Below are positions 1-8,641 of a DNA stretch of 64,000 nucleotides, piece after piece (the first letter of the stretch is position 1; every line of letters begins with the position of its first letter). Both the position numbers and the translations under genes were made by a program. Source of the stretch: Paraburkholderia hiiakae (GTDB taxonomy: Bacteria > Pseudomonadota > Gammaproteobacteria > Burkholderiales > Burkholderiaceae). The stretch spans positions 124,001 to 188,000 of the forward strand of contig NZ_CAJHCQ010000001.1 of NCBI RefSeq assembly GCF_904848665.1, written 5' to 3'. The notes under the pieces were generated by a model. That model made no database searches. It was not told where the DNA came from and saw nothing but the letters and a program-made list of their open reading frames with translations.

Positions 1-290
1 TGTGGTGCGGCATTTTCTATCTGATCGCAGGGATTTTCGGCGCGACCATCGCAGCGCTGTTCGCGGCGTTCCCGCAGGCGCTCGTGGTGTCGATCGCGGC
101 ACTCGCGCTGTTCGGCTCGATCATGAGCGGCCTCACCAACGCCATGCAAAACCCCAAGGAGCGCGAAGCCGCACTCATCACCTTCATGGTGACGGCGTCC
201 GGCCTCACGCTGCTTTCCATCGGCGCGGCCTTCTGGGGGCTCGTGGCGGGCGTGATCACCCAGTTCGTGCTGAACGCGCGGCGCGCGTGA
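1..290 (+). CDS. Benzoate/H+ symporter BenE family, C-terminal fragment
   Basis: Only the last 95 or so residues lie in the window; the gene enters from the left edge in the frame that starts at base 3. The translated part is hydrophobic, with roughly three membrane segments, and contains the stretch SGLTNAMQNPKEREAALITF, which matches the C-terminal half of BenE-type permeases (inner-membrane benzoate or related aromatic acid uptake by proton symport). The family call rests on this fragment alone, so the substrate is uncertain. It ends in ARRA followed by TGA. tal follows after about 220 bases that carry no obvious gene. Confidence 0.7.
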   Translation, partial: WCGIFYLIAGIFGATIAALFAAFPQALVVSIAALALFGSIMSGLTNAMQNPKEREAALITFMVTASGLTLLSIGAAFWGLVAGVITQFVLNARRA

Positions 291-511
291 AACGCAACGC
301 CAGGCGTTTCCGCCATAAAATGATGAAGTGAGCCGCGCCCAGACGCGCGGCATATGCGCCCAGCCGGCTTCCCGCGCCATCCGCGCGGGCCAGACCGGAA
401 CGGCGCAGCGCCTTTTCGCGTTCCGCCCGGCGCGCCCCAGGTTCACGCCTGAAGCTCACCGGCCGTTCAACTCTCACCGATGCAGGCGCGCACGCGCCCA
501 CAAGGCCTGAC

Positions 512-1471
512 ATGACTACCGCACTCGACCAGCTCAAGCAGTACACCACCGTCGTCGCCGATACGGGCGACTTCCAGCAATTCGTGCAGTACAAGCCGCG
601 GGACGCGACAACCAACCCGTCGCTGATCCTCAAGGCGGTCCAGAAAGCCGAGTACCGTCCGCTGCTCGAAAAAACCGTGCGCGATCACGCGAGCGAATCG
701 CTCGGGTCGATCATCGACCATCTGCTGATCGCGTTCGGCACCGAAATCCTCAAGATCGTTCCGGGCCGCGTCTCGACCGAAGTCGATGCCCGCCTCTCGT
801 TCGACACCAAAAAGTCGATCGACAAGGCCCACCACATCATCGACCTGTACAAGCAGGCCGGCATCGGCCGCGAGCGCGTGCTGATCAAGCTCGCCTCCAC
901 CTGGGAAGGCATTCGCGCCGCCGAAGTGCTGCAAAAGGACGGCATCCACTGCAACATGACGCTGCTCTTCTCGCTCGCGCAAGCCGCCGCGTGCGCCGAA
1001 GCGGGCGCGCAGCTCATTTCGCCGTTCGTGGGCCGCATCTACGACTGGTACAAGAAGGCCAAGGGCGCCGACTGGGACGAAGCGAAGGACGGCGGCGCGA
1101 ACGACCCGGGCGTGCAGTCGGTGCGCAAGATCTACGCGTACTACAAGAAGTTCGGCCACAAGACCGAAGTGATGGGGGCGAGCTTCCGCAACACGAGCCA
1201 GATCGTCGAGCTGGCCGGCTGCGACCTGCTCACCATCAGCCCGGACCTGCTGCAAAAGCTCCAGGACAGCACCGAGAAGGTCGAGCGCAAGCTTTCGCCG
1301 GAAGTGTTCAAGGACGCGAAGATCGAGCGCGTGGCCGTGGACGAGCCGTCGTTCCGCTTCCAGCTCAACGACGACGCCATGGCGACCGAAAAGCTCGCGG
1401 AAGGCATCCGCGCGTTCGCTGCCGACGCGATCAAGCTCGAAAAGATGATCGAAGAGCTGCGCGCGAAGTAA
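512..1471 (+). CDS. tal: Transaldolase (TalB type)
   Basis: Cytosolic enzyme of the non-oxidative pentose phosphate pathway that moves a dihydroxyacetone unit from sedoheptulose 7-phosphate to glyceraldehyde 3-phosphate through a Schiff base. The 319-residue product has the usual TalB length. Visible landmarks are Asp17 in VVADTGD, the TTNPS motif at 33-37, and the catalytic lysine Lys126 in [12 protein letters not shown]. The ATG at 512 gives the typical N-terminus ([10 protein letters not shown]) and follows an AAGG. The gene stands alone and is followed by a strong hairpin terminator, so it is probably a single-gene transcript. Confidence 0.97.
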   Translation: MTTALDQLKQYTTVVADTGDFQQFVQYKPRDATTNPSLILKAVQKAEYRPLLEKTVRDHASESLGSIIDHLLIAFGTEILKIVPGRVSTEVDARLSFDTKKSIDKAHHIIDLYKQAGIGRERVLIKLASTWEGIRAAEVLQKDGIHCNMTLLFSLAQAAACAEAGAQLISPFVGRIYDWYKKAKGADWDEAKDGGANDPGVQSVRKIYAYYKKFGHKTEVMGASFRNTSQIVELAGCDLLTISPDLLQKLQDSTEKVERKLSPEVFKDAKIERVAVDEPSFRFQLNDDAMATEKLAEGIRAFAADAIKLEKMIEELRAK

Positions 1472-1514
1472 GCGCTGGCGCTCGATGCAGAGCGCATTGA
1501 AATATCGATGACCG

Positions 1515-1550
1515 AGGGCCGCACATGCCGCATGTGCGGCCCTTTGTTTT
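1515..1550 (+). terminator. Intrinsic terminator of tal
   Basis: A perfect 12-bp stem GGGCCGCACATG / CATGTGCGGCCC with a CCG loop is followed by TTTGTTTT, about 45 bases after the tal stop codon. Confidence 0.9.
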
Positions 1551-1736
1551 GCAGGCGGCCCCCGCAACGTCCGTTCCCGTCTGCGCTCTCGCAAACCCTG
1601 ACGACACATCGCTCGGTAACGACCTGGTGCGCGCCTAGAATCAGGGCAGCGGCGCAACCCGCCGCACGATCCGGCCCCGTGCATACCCTCGCATGAAAAA
1701 CGGCCGGCCAACGTCCCGTCCGCAAGGAAACCGACG

Positions 1737-2162
1737 ATGCAAATCCAGCCCTATCTCTTTTATCCCGGCAATTGCGACGAAGCGATCGCGTTCTATGGCG
1801 AAGCGCTCGGCGCGAAGGAAGTGATCAAGATGCGCTTCAAGGAAGCGCCGCCGGACCCCGAGCGCCCCATGGCGCCCGAATTCGCCGAAAAGATCATGCA
1901 CGCGACGCTCCAGATCGGCGACGCGCAGATCATGGTGTCCGACGGCGGCTGCATGACGCAAAACGACAAGTTCCTCGGCTTCGGCGTCTCGCTGACCGGG
2001 TCCGACATCGCTACGGCCGAGCGTTACTTCAACGCACTGGCCAAAGGCGGCACGGTCACGATGCCGTTTCAGAAGACCTTCTGGTCGCCCGGCTTCGGCA
2101 TGCTGACCGACAAGTTCGGCGTGCCGTGGATGGTCTCGGCGCCGCACGAGCAAGCCGCCTGA
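1737..2162 (+). CDS. VOC family protein, PhnB/YjdN-like
   Basis: A 141-residue vicinal-oxygen-chelate fold protein of the PhnB/YjdN-like branch. It starts with IQPYLFYPGNCDEAIAFY, the usual beta-alpha opening of these proteins, has the MHATLQIGDAQIMVSD strand pair in the middle, and ends with GVPWMVS, which is characteristic of the branch. Members have been annotated as demethylubiquinone methyltransferase-like, but no reaction is established for most. The ATG at 1737 follows GGAAAC. It is convergent with the FUSC gene and only 33 bases separate the two ends. Confidence 0.85.
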   Translation: MQIQPYLFYPGNCDEAIAFYGEALGAKEVIKMRFKEAPPDPERPMAPEFAEKIMHATLQIGDAQIMVSDGGCMTQNDKFLGFGVSLTGSDIATAERYFNALAKGGTVTMPFQKTFWSPGFGMLTDKFGVPWMVSAPHEQAA

Positions 2163-2195
2163 ACGACCGCCACGACGAGCGTTGCGCGCCCGGCG

Positions 2196-3398
2196 TCACA
2201 CCATGCGGTGCGTCGCGGCGCGCTCGATGTTCCAGCGCGGCTCGGTCTCGAGCAGGAGCGCGCGCAGGCGCCCCACCTGCTCCTCCACACGCAGGCTGAG
2301 CCAGTACGGACCCTGCATCTGCGGCTCGGGGCAGCCCTGCGGCGGTGCCGGCATACCTTCGTGGCCGGCCACGCCAGCCTTGCCCGCCATCTCGCCCTCG
2401 CCCCCCGTAACCGTGCGCAGCGCCTGCTGCGCCGCCTCGGGATGACGCCCGCCGCCAAACCGTAGCGCCCGCGCCGTGGCGAGCAGCGCCCGGCGCACGG
2501 TCTCGCTGCGCTCCGCGAACGCCACGCGCACGAGCGCCTGCTCGTAGCTGCCCGTGCCCGTACAGAGCATCTCCAGCGCGCTCAGGAGCGAGCGATGCAG
2601 GCGCTGCACCTGTTCGAGCCGAGCGATCGGCACATCGATTTCCTTGGCGACCGAAGGCATCAGCGCGCGCAGCTGCACGAGCCGTGCGTTCAGGCGCATG
2701 AAGGTCTGCACCTGCTCGTCGGCATCGACGTGCACGCCGTTGGCCACCTGCGCATACACGCGCGCGCATTCACGCAGATTGTCGGCGAGGCTGTAGCGCC
2801 ACGAATACGTGGCGTGCAGCGGCAACGCGAACGAAAACACGAGCGCGATGACGATGCCGAGAATCACATTGAGCGTGCGCCAGAGGCCCGTATCGATGAG
2901 GTTATCGCCATGCCCCGCGACGATGCACATGGTGATGGCGGCAAGGAGCGCAACATAGCCCGGCTTGCCGATGGCGTAGTACCCGCACACGGCGGCAACG
3001 AGCGACATCAGCACGTAGGTGAGCGGCGCGGAACCCGTGATGGCCTGCACGACGATGAGCACGAGCCCGATCACGGCGCCTAGCAACGTGCCGAGCGCAC
3101 GCTCGGCGGCCTTCTTGCGGATGTTGCCCTGGTGCTGCAGCCCGCCGATCACGACGAGCAGCGTGACCGACGCCCAGATGCCGTGCGGAATATCGATGCC
3201 CGAGGTCGCGAGAATCGAGGCGAGCATCGCGAGGCCCACACGCACGCTGTGTATCACCTTGGCGTTGCGATAGCGATAGTACGGCGACGTCAGCGCACGC
3301 CACATGCGCGCGAGGCGCGAACGGCGGCGCGGCGGGCGCAGGCGGCGCGCGCCGCCGTGCGCGGATCGGGAACGGGATTCGGTTTCGGATGAGGCCAT
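2196..3398 (-). CDS. FUSC family inner-membrane protein (aromatic acid or drug efflux-like)
   Basis: A 400-residue protein. The first half (about residues 50-205) has six hydrophobic segments with the FUSC-type pattern, including GIWASVTLLVVIGG and RALGTLLGAVIGL. The rest is a soluble helical domain. FUSC proteins (AaeB, YccS) usually have two such halves; this one has a single membrane half, so a dimer is likely. Probable role is export of aromatic acids or fusaric-acid-like compounds, by family only. The start is uncertain: the ATG at 3398 gives an Arg-rich leader, and an internal Met at 3305 (MWRALTSPYY) is an alternative. Neither has a clear ribosome binding site. Confidence 0.8.
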   Translation of the reverse strand: MASSETESRSRSAHGGARRLRPPRRRSRLARMWRALTSPYYRYRNAKVIHSVRVGLAMLASILATSGIDIPHGIWASVTLLVVIGGLQHQGNIRKKAAERALGTLLGAVIGLVLIVVQAITGSAPLTYVLMSLVAAVCGYYAIGKPGYVALLAAITMCIVAGHGDNLIDTGLWRTLNVILGIVIALVFSFALPLHATYSWRYSLADNLRECARVYAQVANGVHVDADEQVQTFMRLNARLVQLRALMPSVAKEIDVPIARLEQVQRLHRSLLSALEMLCTGTGSYEQALVRVAFAERSETVRRALLATARALRFGGGRHPEAAQQALRTVTGGEGEMAGKAGVAGHEGMPAPPQGCPEPQMQGPYWLSLRVEEQVGRLRALLLETEPRWNIERAATHRMV

Positions 3399-3444
3399 GG
3401 CGCGGGCTGGACGTGAGCCAAATCAACAGCCATCGTGCACCAGA

Positions 3445-3480
3445 AAAACAAAAGCCCGCAACTATGTGTTGCGGGCTTTT
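3445..3480 (-). terminator. Terminator of the symporter operon
   Basis: The stem AAGCCCGCAAC / GTTGCGGGCTT with a 5-base loop is followed on the minus strand by TTGTTTTT. It sits between the symporter stop codon and the FUSC start. A T-run on the plus side as well makes it potentially bidirectional. Confidence 0.8.
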
Positions 3481-3531
3481 TCGGCAAGCTCGGACCGGCG
3501 GCGTGCGCCGGGCCGGACTGTCCTGAGCGGA

Positions 3532-5082
3532 TCAGCCTTCGACGACGTCGAGATAATCTTCCGGACGCGTGCGGTCCGCGCTCTTCTGCATGCCGACCAG
3601 ATGCACGAGCGCCGACACGGCGATCGAGACCACGAGGTTCACGATCAGCGACCACACCGCGGCGTAGCCCGGAATCGCCATGCCGAACAGGTGGATCGTG
3701 AAGATCGAGCCTGCGAGCTTGAGCGAAATGGCCATCCACGTGCCGGTGGCGATGCCGACCGCCCAGCCCACCAGCAGGCCGCGGTAGTCGAGCATGCGCG
3801 TGTAGAGACCGAGCACGATGGCGGGCAGCGTCTGGATGATCCAGATGCCGCCAAGCAGCTGCAGCTGGATCGCGTACGTGAGCGGCAGGCCCAAGATGAA
3901 CGCCACCGCGCCGACCTTCACGATCAGCGAGACCAGCTTGGCGATGTTGGTCTCCTGCTCGTGATTCATGTTGCGGTTGATGAACTCCTTGTGGATGTTG
4001 CGCGTGTACAGGTTGGCCGCGGCAATCGACATGATCGCCGCGGGCACCAGCGCGCCGATACCGATGGCCGCGAACGCCACGCCCACGAACCACGACGGGA
4101 AAAAGTGCAGGAACAGCGCCGGCACCGCGAAGTTCGGACCGAAGGCCTTGAAGTACGGTGCGAATTCCGGCATGTCCTTCACGCCCGAGGCAAGCGCCAT
4201 GTAGCCGAGCAGCGCGAGCAGACCGAGCACCAGCGAGTACGCGGGCAGCATCGCCATATTGCGGCGGATGGTGTTGCCCGACGACGACGACAGAATCGCC
4301 GTGACCGAGTGCGGGTACAGGAACAGCGCGAGCGCCGAACCCACTGCGAGTGTCGCGTAGGCGCTATAGCCGTTCAAACTCGTGGCATCCGGCGACTTGA
4401 GCAGCAGCTTGGCCGGCGGCACCGCGCCGAAGATGTGGCCGAAGCCGCCCATCTGCGCGGGAATCACGATGATCGCGACAATGATCGTGATGTAGATGAG
4501 GATGTCCTTCACCACCGCGATCATGGCCGGCGCGCGCAGGCCCGACGTGTACGTGTACGCGGCGAGAATGGCGAACGCGATGATGAGCGGCAGGTCGCCG
4601 ACGAAACCCGTCGTGTCGAAGCCGAGCGCGCCGATCACCACTTCGATACCCACCAGCTGCAGGGCGATATACGGCATGGTCGCGACGATACCCGTCACGG
4701 CGATGGCGAGCGCCAGCATGCGGCTGCCATAGCGCGCGCTCACGAAGTCGGCCGACGTGACGTATTGATGGCGCTTCGCGACGGCCCACAGCTTCGGGAA
4801 CACGACGAACGCGAACGGATAGATCAGGATCGTGTACGGCAGCGCGAAGAAACCCGTTGCGCCCGCACCAAATACGAGCGCCGGCACGGCGACGAAGGTG
4901 TACGCGGTGTAGAGGTCGCCGCCGAGCAGGAACCACGTGACGATCGTGCCGAAGCGGCGGCCGCCCAGGCCCCACTCTTCGAGATGCGCGAGGTCGCCCT
5001 TGCGCCAGTGGGCGGCCACGAAGCCGAGCACCGTGACGCCGAGGAAGAACAGGATAAAGACAACGGTTGCTGTAACGTTCAT
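3532..5082 (-). CDS. mctP: Sodium:solute symporter, monocarboxylate permease (MctP-like)
   Basis: A 516-residue SSS-family permease with about 13 membrane segments. It opens with NVTATVVFILFFLGVTVLGF, and residues 38-65 carry the family motif GLGGRRFGTIVTWFLLGGDL. The paired DUF3311 gene immediately upstream is the usual arrangement of monocarboxylate (lactate, pyruvate, acetate) uptake permeases such as rhizobial MctP, so I prefer that to proline or pantothenate transport. Its start overlaps the DUF3311 stop by 4 bases (ATGA), indicating translational coupling. The pair ends at a strong terminator. Confidence 0.85.
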   Translation of the reverse strand: MNVTATVVFILFFLGVTVLGFVAAHWRKGDLAHLEEWGLGGRRFGTIVTWFLLGGDLYTAYTFVAVPALVFGAGATGFFALPYTILIYPFAFVVFPKLWAVAKRHQYVTSADFVSARYGSRMLALAIAVTGIVATMPYIALQLVGIEVVIGALGFDTTGFVGDLPLIIAFAILAAYTYTSGLRAPAMIAVVKDILIYITIIVAIIVIPAQMGGFGHIFGAVPPAKLLLKSPDATSLNGYSAYATLAVGSALALFLYPHSVTAILSSSSGNTIRRNMAMLPAYSLVLGLLALLGYMALASGVKDMPEFAPYFKAFGPNFAVPALFLHFFPSWFVGVAFAAIGIGALVPAAIMSIAAANLYTRNIHKEFINRNMNHEQETNIAKLVSLIVKVGAVAFILGLPLTYAIQLQLLGGIWIIQTLPAIVLGLYTRMLDYRGLLVGWAVGIATGTWMAISLKLAGSIFTIHLFGMAIPGYAAVWSLIVNLVVSIAVSALVHLVGMQKSADRTRPEDYLDVVEG

Positions 5083-5315
5083 TGCGCGCCCCCTGCATCG
5101 CCCTTGTTGCGGGCCTTCGTCTTGAAGTAGACGAGCGCGGTAATGACAGCGCTAATCAGCACCCAGAGAAGCTGATACCAGTAGAAAAACGGGAAGTCCC
5201 ACAAAGTGGGCTCGATCTTGTTGTATGACGGCACCCAGATCATCGCGATCCAGGGCAGCAGCAAAAGCCATAGCCAGTGCTTGCTTGATTTTCCGGCGTC
5301 GGCGTCGTGAGCCAT
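5079..5315 (-). CDS. DUF3311 small membrane protein
   Basis: A 78-residue protein with two membrane segments (about 14-30 and 43-62) and the family signature PSYNKIEPTLWDFPFFYWYQ. DUF3311 proteins are small partners encoded beside SSS-type symporters, analogous in position to the DUF485 partners of ActP. The start ATG has a good GAGGAG site. The stop overlaps the symporter start by 4 bases. A role in assembly or regulation of the symporter is inferred from this pairing only. Confidence 0.9.
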   Translation of the reverse strand: MAHDADAGKSSKHWLWLLLLPWIAMIWVPSYNKIEPTLWDFPFFYWYQLLWVLISAVITALVYFKTKARNKGDAGGAQ

Positions 5316-5627
5316 GACGTCTCCTCGTTGCTTATGTAGTTATGCGGCGTTGCTTTGTTCGCGGTCCGCCGTCCGGCCGGTCTGGCGTGTAGCGGCCGAT
5401 GGCCTCACAGACGGATAGCCCGCAAGGTCCCCGAAAGCGCTGAAAAGAGTATCGAGGCCACGCCGCACGGTCAAGCAGGGCGGACCCCAATTCCGAGGAC
5501 GTTGTCAAGAGCCAACGGCTTACGCCACTTCAAGACAATCGTTCACGAATACACGGTGCGCGCGAAAAAAAACCGGCCCTGAGGCCGGTTTTCTGTGCCG
5601 CAACGGCGTTGCCGCCGCTCGCGCGCA
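5316..5627. other. Intergenic stretch with no gene
   Basis: About 310 bases between the DUF3311 start and the spermidine-synthase-like stop. It must hold the promoter of the symporter operon, read leftward, though I see no convincing -35/-10 pair. The right end holds the terminator at 5562-5590. Confidence 0.5.
5562..5590 (-). terminator. Terminator of the spermidine-synthase-like gene
   Basis: The perfect 8-bp stem AACCGGCC / GGCCGGTT has loop CTGA. On the minus strand it is followed by a run of seven or more T residues. Confidence 0.85.
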
Positions 5628-6551
5628 TCAGATCGAGAACGTCGCGCCGTTCTGGCCGCTCGATTCGCGCAGCGCCTTCACCCATTGATGCGCCGGCAGG
5701 CCGAGCTTGCTTTCGAGCAGGCGCGCGCGCTTTTCGAGGGCCTCGTACGTGACTTCGAGCGCCGGGCCCGAGAAGGCGAGCGCCACGCGATTGCCTTCGT
5801 GCACTTCGGGCAGCGCGATCACACGACCATCGAAGGCTTCATTCAGGCGCTTCATGTTGCGCACGAAGCTCGGGTGGTCGCCGAACAGGTTGATCGTCGC
5901 GACGCCGGCATCGGTCAGGCACGCGCGCACGGCGCGGTAGAACGCCACGCTGTCGAGCACCGGGCCGCGCGCGGTCGCGTCGTACACGTCGATCTGCAGC
6001 GCGCCGATGGTGCCGTAATTGGCACGGTCCTGCACGAAGTCCCACGCGTCGAGCTCGCGCACGCTGAGGCGCGCGTCGTCGTACGGCAGCTCGAACATCG
6101 TGCGCGCGGCCACCACGACCGCCGGATTCAGCTCGATCGCCTCGACCTTCGCGGGACGCAGATAGCGGTGCGCGAACTTGGTGAGGGCAGCCGCGCCCAG
6201 ACCCAGTTGCACGATGCGCTCGGGCGTGGCGAGGAAGAGCAGCCAGGCCATCATCTGCTGCGCGTATTCGAGTTCGATGTGCAGCGGCTTCGAAAGACGC
6301 ATCGCGCCTTGCACCCACTCCGTGCCGAAGTGCAGATAGCGCACGCCGCTCTCTTCCGAGAACGTGACCGGCGCGAAACGCGGCTTGCGCGGCGCTTCGA
6401 TGACCGGGGCGTTGTCGAGGTCGTCGGCGGCTGCAGCGGCTGCGCGGCGCGGGCGCTTCGTGACCTTCGCGGTCTCGCTCGACTGCGTCGCGTCGCCGGA
6501 TTGCTTGAATGCGCGGGCCTCGGCGGAGGCGCGTTTGATGAGAGTCGTCAT
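5628..6551 (-). CDS. Spermidine synthase-like (polyamine aminopropyltransferase fold) protein
   Basis: A 307-residue protein with an Ala/Lys-rich N-terminal extension (about residues 1-50), then a Rossmann methyltransferase-like domain. PERIVQLGLGAAALTKFAHR (about 135-155) is the nucleotide-binding glycine loop, AIELNPAVV the acidic end of strand 2, and DVYDATARGPVLDSVAFY the spermidine-synthase-type region after strand 4. It resembles the stand-alone spermidine synthase-like proteins of Burkholderia and need not make spermidine. I chose the Met at 6551 (MTTLIKRAS) over one at 6659 because the upstream residues look non-coding. It ends at a terminator. Confidence 0.75.
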   Translation of the reverse strand: MTTLIKRASAEARAFKQSGDATQSSETAKVTKRPRRAAAAAADDLDNAPVIEAPRKPRFAPVTFSEESGVRYLHFGTEWVQGAMRLSKPLHIELEYAQQMMAWLLFLATPERIVQLGLGAAALTKFAHRYLRPAKVEAIELNPAVVVAARTMFELPYDDARLSVRELDAWDFVQDRANYGTIGALQIDVYDATARGPVLDSVAFYRAVRACLTDAGVATINLFGDHPSFVRNMKRLNEAFDGRVIALPEVHEGNRVALAFSGPALEVTYEALEKRARLLESKLGLPAHQWVKALRESSGQNGATFSI

Positions 6552-6680
6552 GTAGAAAATCGCTTGCTGTGGGGTCGCAAATGCAGGTGCATCTGCCGGG
6601 CGACCGAGAGCATAGCATTCGCGGCGCTTCGGGCCTGATTTGGCAGGCACTTCGAGCACGTAGCCCGCACGCGGCGCGAG

Positions 6681-7216
6681 TCAATGGCTATCGCTTGAAC
6701 GTCCTTCGCTGTTGCCTGCGTCATGGATTCCGGGCTGCCCCGGCTGCAACGCCAGTGGATCGACCCGCACGGGATGGAAATGCATGTCGATACGCGCGAT
6801 GTGCAGCGCGTGCGGTACCGCAGGCAACGGCGCGGCGGCGGCAATCCCGCGCTCGACGGCCTCATCGAGGTCGTCATTGCCGCTCGAACGCAGCAGCGTC
6901 ACGGAAACGATGGAGCCGTCCGGCGCGGCGCGGATCGACACAATGGCTTCCGCCTCCAGCGGCACTTTCTTTGGATTGACGTGCACATATTGCCGCCGAG
7001 CTTGCAGTTCACGTAGCGCCTCCATTGCCACGAGTCGAGGCTCGCCTCCGTGGGCGGGGCGAATCCCGGCGTCGCGACCGCCGCGAGGCAGCGGGTCATG
7101 ACCAGCTGCGGCGAGGGGCGCACGTGCGGACCCACCTGCGATACGTCGTCCGAAGCACAGGCGCTCAGTATGAGCGTGAGGGGGAAAACGATCAGGGGCA
7201 GGCGTTTCTTGTTCAT
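6681..7216 (-). pseudogene. TonB C-terminal-domain lipoprotein, frameshifted
   Basis: Two reading frames together make one recognisable protein. The N-terminal frame starts at 7216 with MNKKRLPLIVFPLTLILSAC, a lipoprotein signal with Cys20 as lipidation site, and runs through PPTEASLDSWQWRRYV. The C-terminal frame carries HVNPKKVPLEAEAIVSIRAA and then GSIVSVTLLRSSGNDDLDEA, a clear TonB C-terminal-like domain, and stops at 6681. The frame change falls somewhere around 6980-7040; joining VNCKLGGNM to HVNPKKV needs one base lost or two gained near 6985. It could be a real mutation, a sequencing error or, less likely, programmed. If intact, it would be a small outer-membrane lipoprotein of unknown partner. 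Confidence 0.65.
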
Positions 7217-7271
7217 TATGGTCTCGTGTCCCGTCTGCAGGGGCGCGCACCTGGGCGTGCGCGAGAGCATG

Positions 7272-7832
7272 CTAGCGCGGCTGGATTGCAGCGCGCTTAC
7301 GCTTGTGTGCGCCAACGCTCATATGCGCGTCGGCGTCGCCCGTGAACGCATCTAATGCGCGCCACTGCACGAGCTTCGCCGCGAAGTTCATCGACGCATA
7401 CGCAGGACTACTGGAAGGTAGCCGCAGAATCGTCACGGCCCGCGCATCCGCGCCAAGAATGCGCTCGCCGATGCGCGCCGCCGTGCCGCCGTTGAACGCA
7501 ATCGCTTCGAGTGCGGGCAGGCCTTCGATGAGCGCCACGAGATCGTTGCCCTCGTGATCGCGGATATCGCCGTCGAGACTGCCCTCGCGGCGCGCCTGCG
7601 CCACGACGTCCCACAGGCCCACGCGATGCGCGCGCAGCGTTTGCAACCGCGCTTCGTACTCCATGACAACGAGATCCTCGCCGATCACCTCACCCACGAG
7701 ATGCCAGAACTTGTTCTGCTTGTGCGCGTAGTACTGCTGATGCGCAAGCGACGCCTCGCCGGGCAGACTGCCAAGAATGAGCACGCGCGTATGCGCATCG
7801 ACGACGGGGTCGAAGCAGCGCTTGAAGGTCAT
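7272..7832 (-). CDS. DNA-deoxyinosine (hypoxanthine) glycosylase, UDG family 6-like
   Basis: A 186-residue base-excision repair enzyme. Motif A is GSLPGE at 21-26, followed by HQQYYAHKQNKFW at 31-43, and motif B is LPSSSPA at 138-144. Together these define the family 6 branch of the uracil-DNA glycosylase superfamily, whose members remove hypoxanthine (deaminated adenine) from DNA. Asn40 sits where the family's catalytic Asn is expected. The C-terminal 20 residues are Lys/Arg-rich. Start at 7832 gives MTFKRCFDPVV, normal for the family. It lies 18 bases downstream of the ubiC stop, so the two may be cotranscribed. Confidence 0.85.
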   Translation of the reverse strand: MTFKRCFDPVVDAHTRVLILGSLPGEASLAHQQYYAHKQNKFWHLVGEVIGEDLVVMEYEARLQTLRAHRVGLWDVVAQARREGSLDGDIRDHEGNDLVALIEGLPALEAIAFNGGTAARIGERILGADARAVTILRLPSSSPAYASMNFAAKLVQWRALDAFTGDADAHMSVGAHKRKRAAIQPR

Positions 7833-7850
7833 GGCAACAGGGCAGAACGT

Positions 7851-8507
7851 TCAACGCGGCGCGTGATGCGCGCGCGAGGCGGTGTGATCGAGCGGGCCGC
7901 GTTCGCGACCGAGATGCACACCGGTTTCCTGTGTAAGCGGACCGCTAGCGAGACGCGACCAAAGCGCAGGCAGCATGCATTCGGTCACGAGTAGCGGCGC
8001 GCCTGCGCGCTCGAACACCGAGCGGCGCGCGACGAACGCATGCGGTGCATGCACCGGTTCAGCCGCGCTCTCACGAGCCGCGAGAGCGTAAAGCGGATGT
8101 CGAGCGCTCACGCGCCGGCTCACGAGCGCCGAGCGAGCCACACCGCTATCGCTATAGAGGAGTTCCGCGAGCGGCCGCGTGCGCAAACGTCGCATGGCCT
8201 GCCACACGCCTTGACTCGCGGCGAGCGGCGTCACGCTGTGCGCGGCGACGAACGGCACGCCATCGACTTCGAGCACGATCTCGCGCACCCACGCCCGCTC
8301 GCGCGGTGCGAGGCCGAGTGCCGCATATTCGTCGGACCACGGCATATCGACGGCTTCGCGCGTCACGCGCACAACGACGCGTCCGAGCGCGCGCAAATGC
8401 GCCGTGAGCGAACCGCCGCGCGTGAGCCAGTCTTTCTGGTCGGGGTTCAAGGCCGGCAAGGGCGTGACGCGCCAGTGCGCGTTAGCAGCATCGAATCTCA
8501 GAGGCAT
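7851..8507 (-). CDS. ubiC: Chorismate lyase
   Basis: Converts chorismate to 4-hydroxybenzoate and pyruvate, the first committed step of ubiquinone synthesis, in the cytosol. The 218-residue product is longer than E. coli UbiC. It has [16 protein letters not shown] near the N-terminus, [20 protein letters not shown] in the middle and a late REIVL / TECMLPAL pattern typical of the family. Two starts are close together: MPLRF at 8507, used here, and MRAMPLRF at 8516. A TATAAT hexamer overlaps the upstream one (8515-8520 on the minus strand), which favours the shorter form if it is a real -10. It lies directly downstream of htpG, separated by a terminator. Confidence 0.85.
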   Translation of the reverse strand: MPLRFDAANAHWRVTPLPALNPDQKDWLTRGGSLTAHLRALGRVVVRVTREAVDMPWSDEYAALGLAPRERAWVREIVLEVDGVPFVAAHSVTPLAASQGVWQAMRRLRTRPLAELLYSDSGVARSALVSRRVSARHPLYALAARESAAEPVHAPHAFVARRSVFERAGAPLLVTECMLPALWSRLASGPLTQETGVHLGRERGPLDHTASRAHHAPR

Positions 8508-8560
8508 GGCGCGCATTATAGGCTGCGAGGATTTCAGTTCGCTGCGAGCGGGGCGGACAA

Positions 8561-8597
8561 AAGAAAAAACCCCTTGCGGCGGGTAGCCGCAAGGGGT
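8561..8597 (-). terminator. Terminator of htpG
   Basis: The 12-bp stem ACCCCTTGCGGC / GCCGCAAGGGGT has a 5-base loop and is followed on the minus strand by TTTTTCTTTT. Confidence 0.9.
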
Positions 8598-8611
8598 CTC
8601 GGTCGCGCAAA

Positions 8612-8640
8612 GCTGCGTGCGGCTGTGTGCGGCTGTGTGC
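8612..8640. repeat. Short tandem repeat after htpG
   Basis: Nearly three copies of a 10-base unit: one diverged copy (GCTGCGTGC) then two perfect GGCTGTGTGC copies, between the htpG stop and its terminator. No function is implied; the copy number may vary between strains. Confidence 0.6.
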
Positions 8641-8641
8641 T

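Noticed and set aside
3304..5130. Long open frame opposite the symporter gene, Arg/Asp/His-rich
   Set aside because: Low-complexity translation typical of antisense frames in high-GC DNA; the minus-strand symporter is unmistakable.
8612..8640. Tandem repeat after htpG as a CRISPR-like or regulatory array
   Set aside because: Only two to three contiguous 10-base units without spacers; a simple microsatellite.
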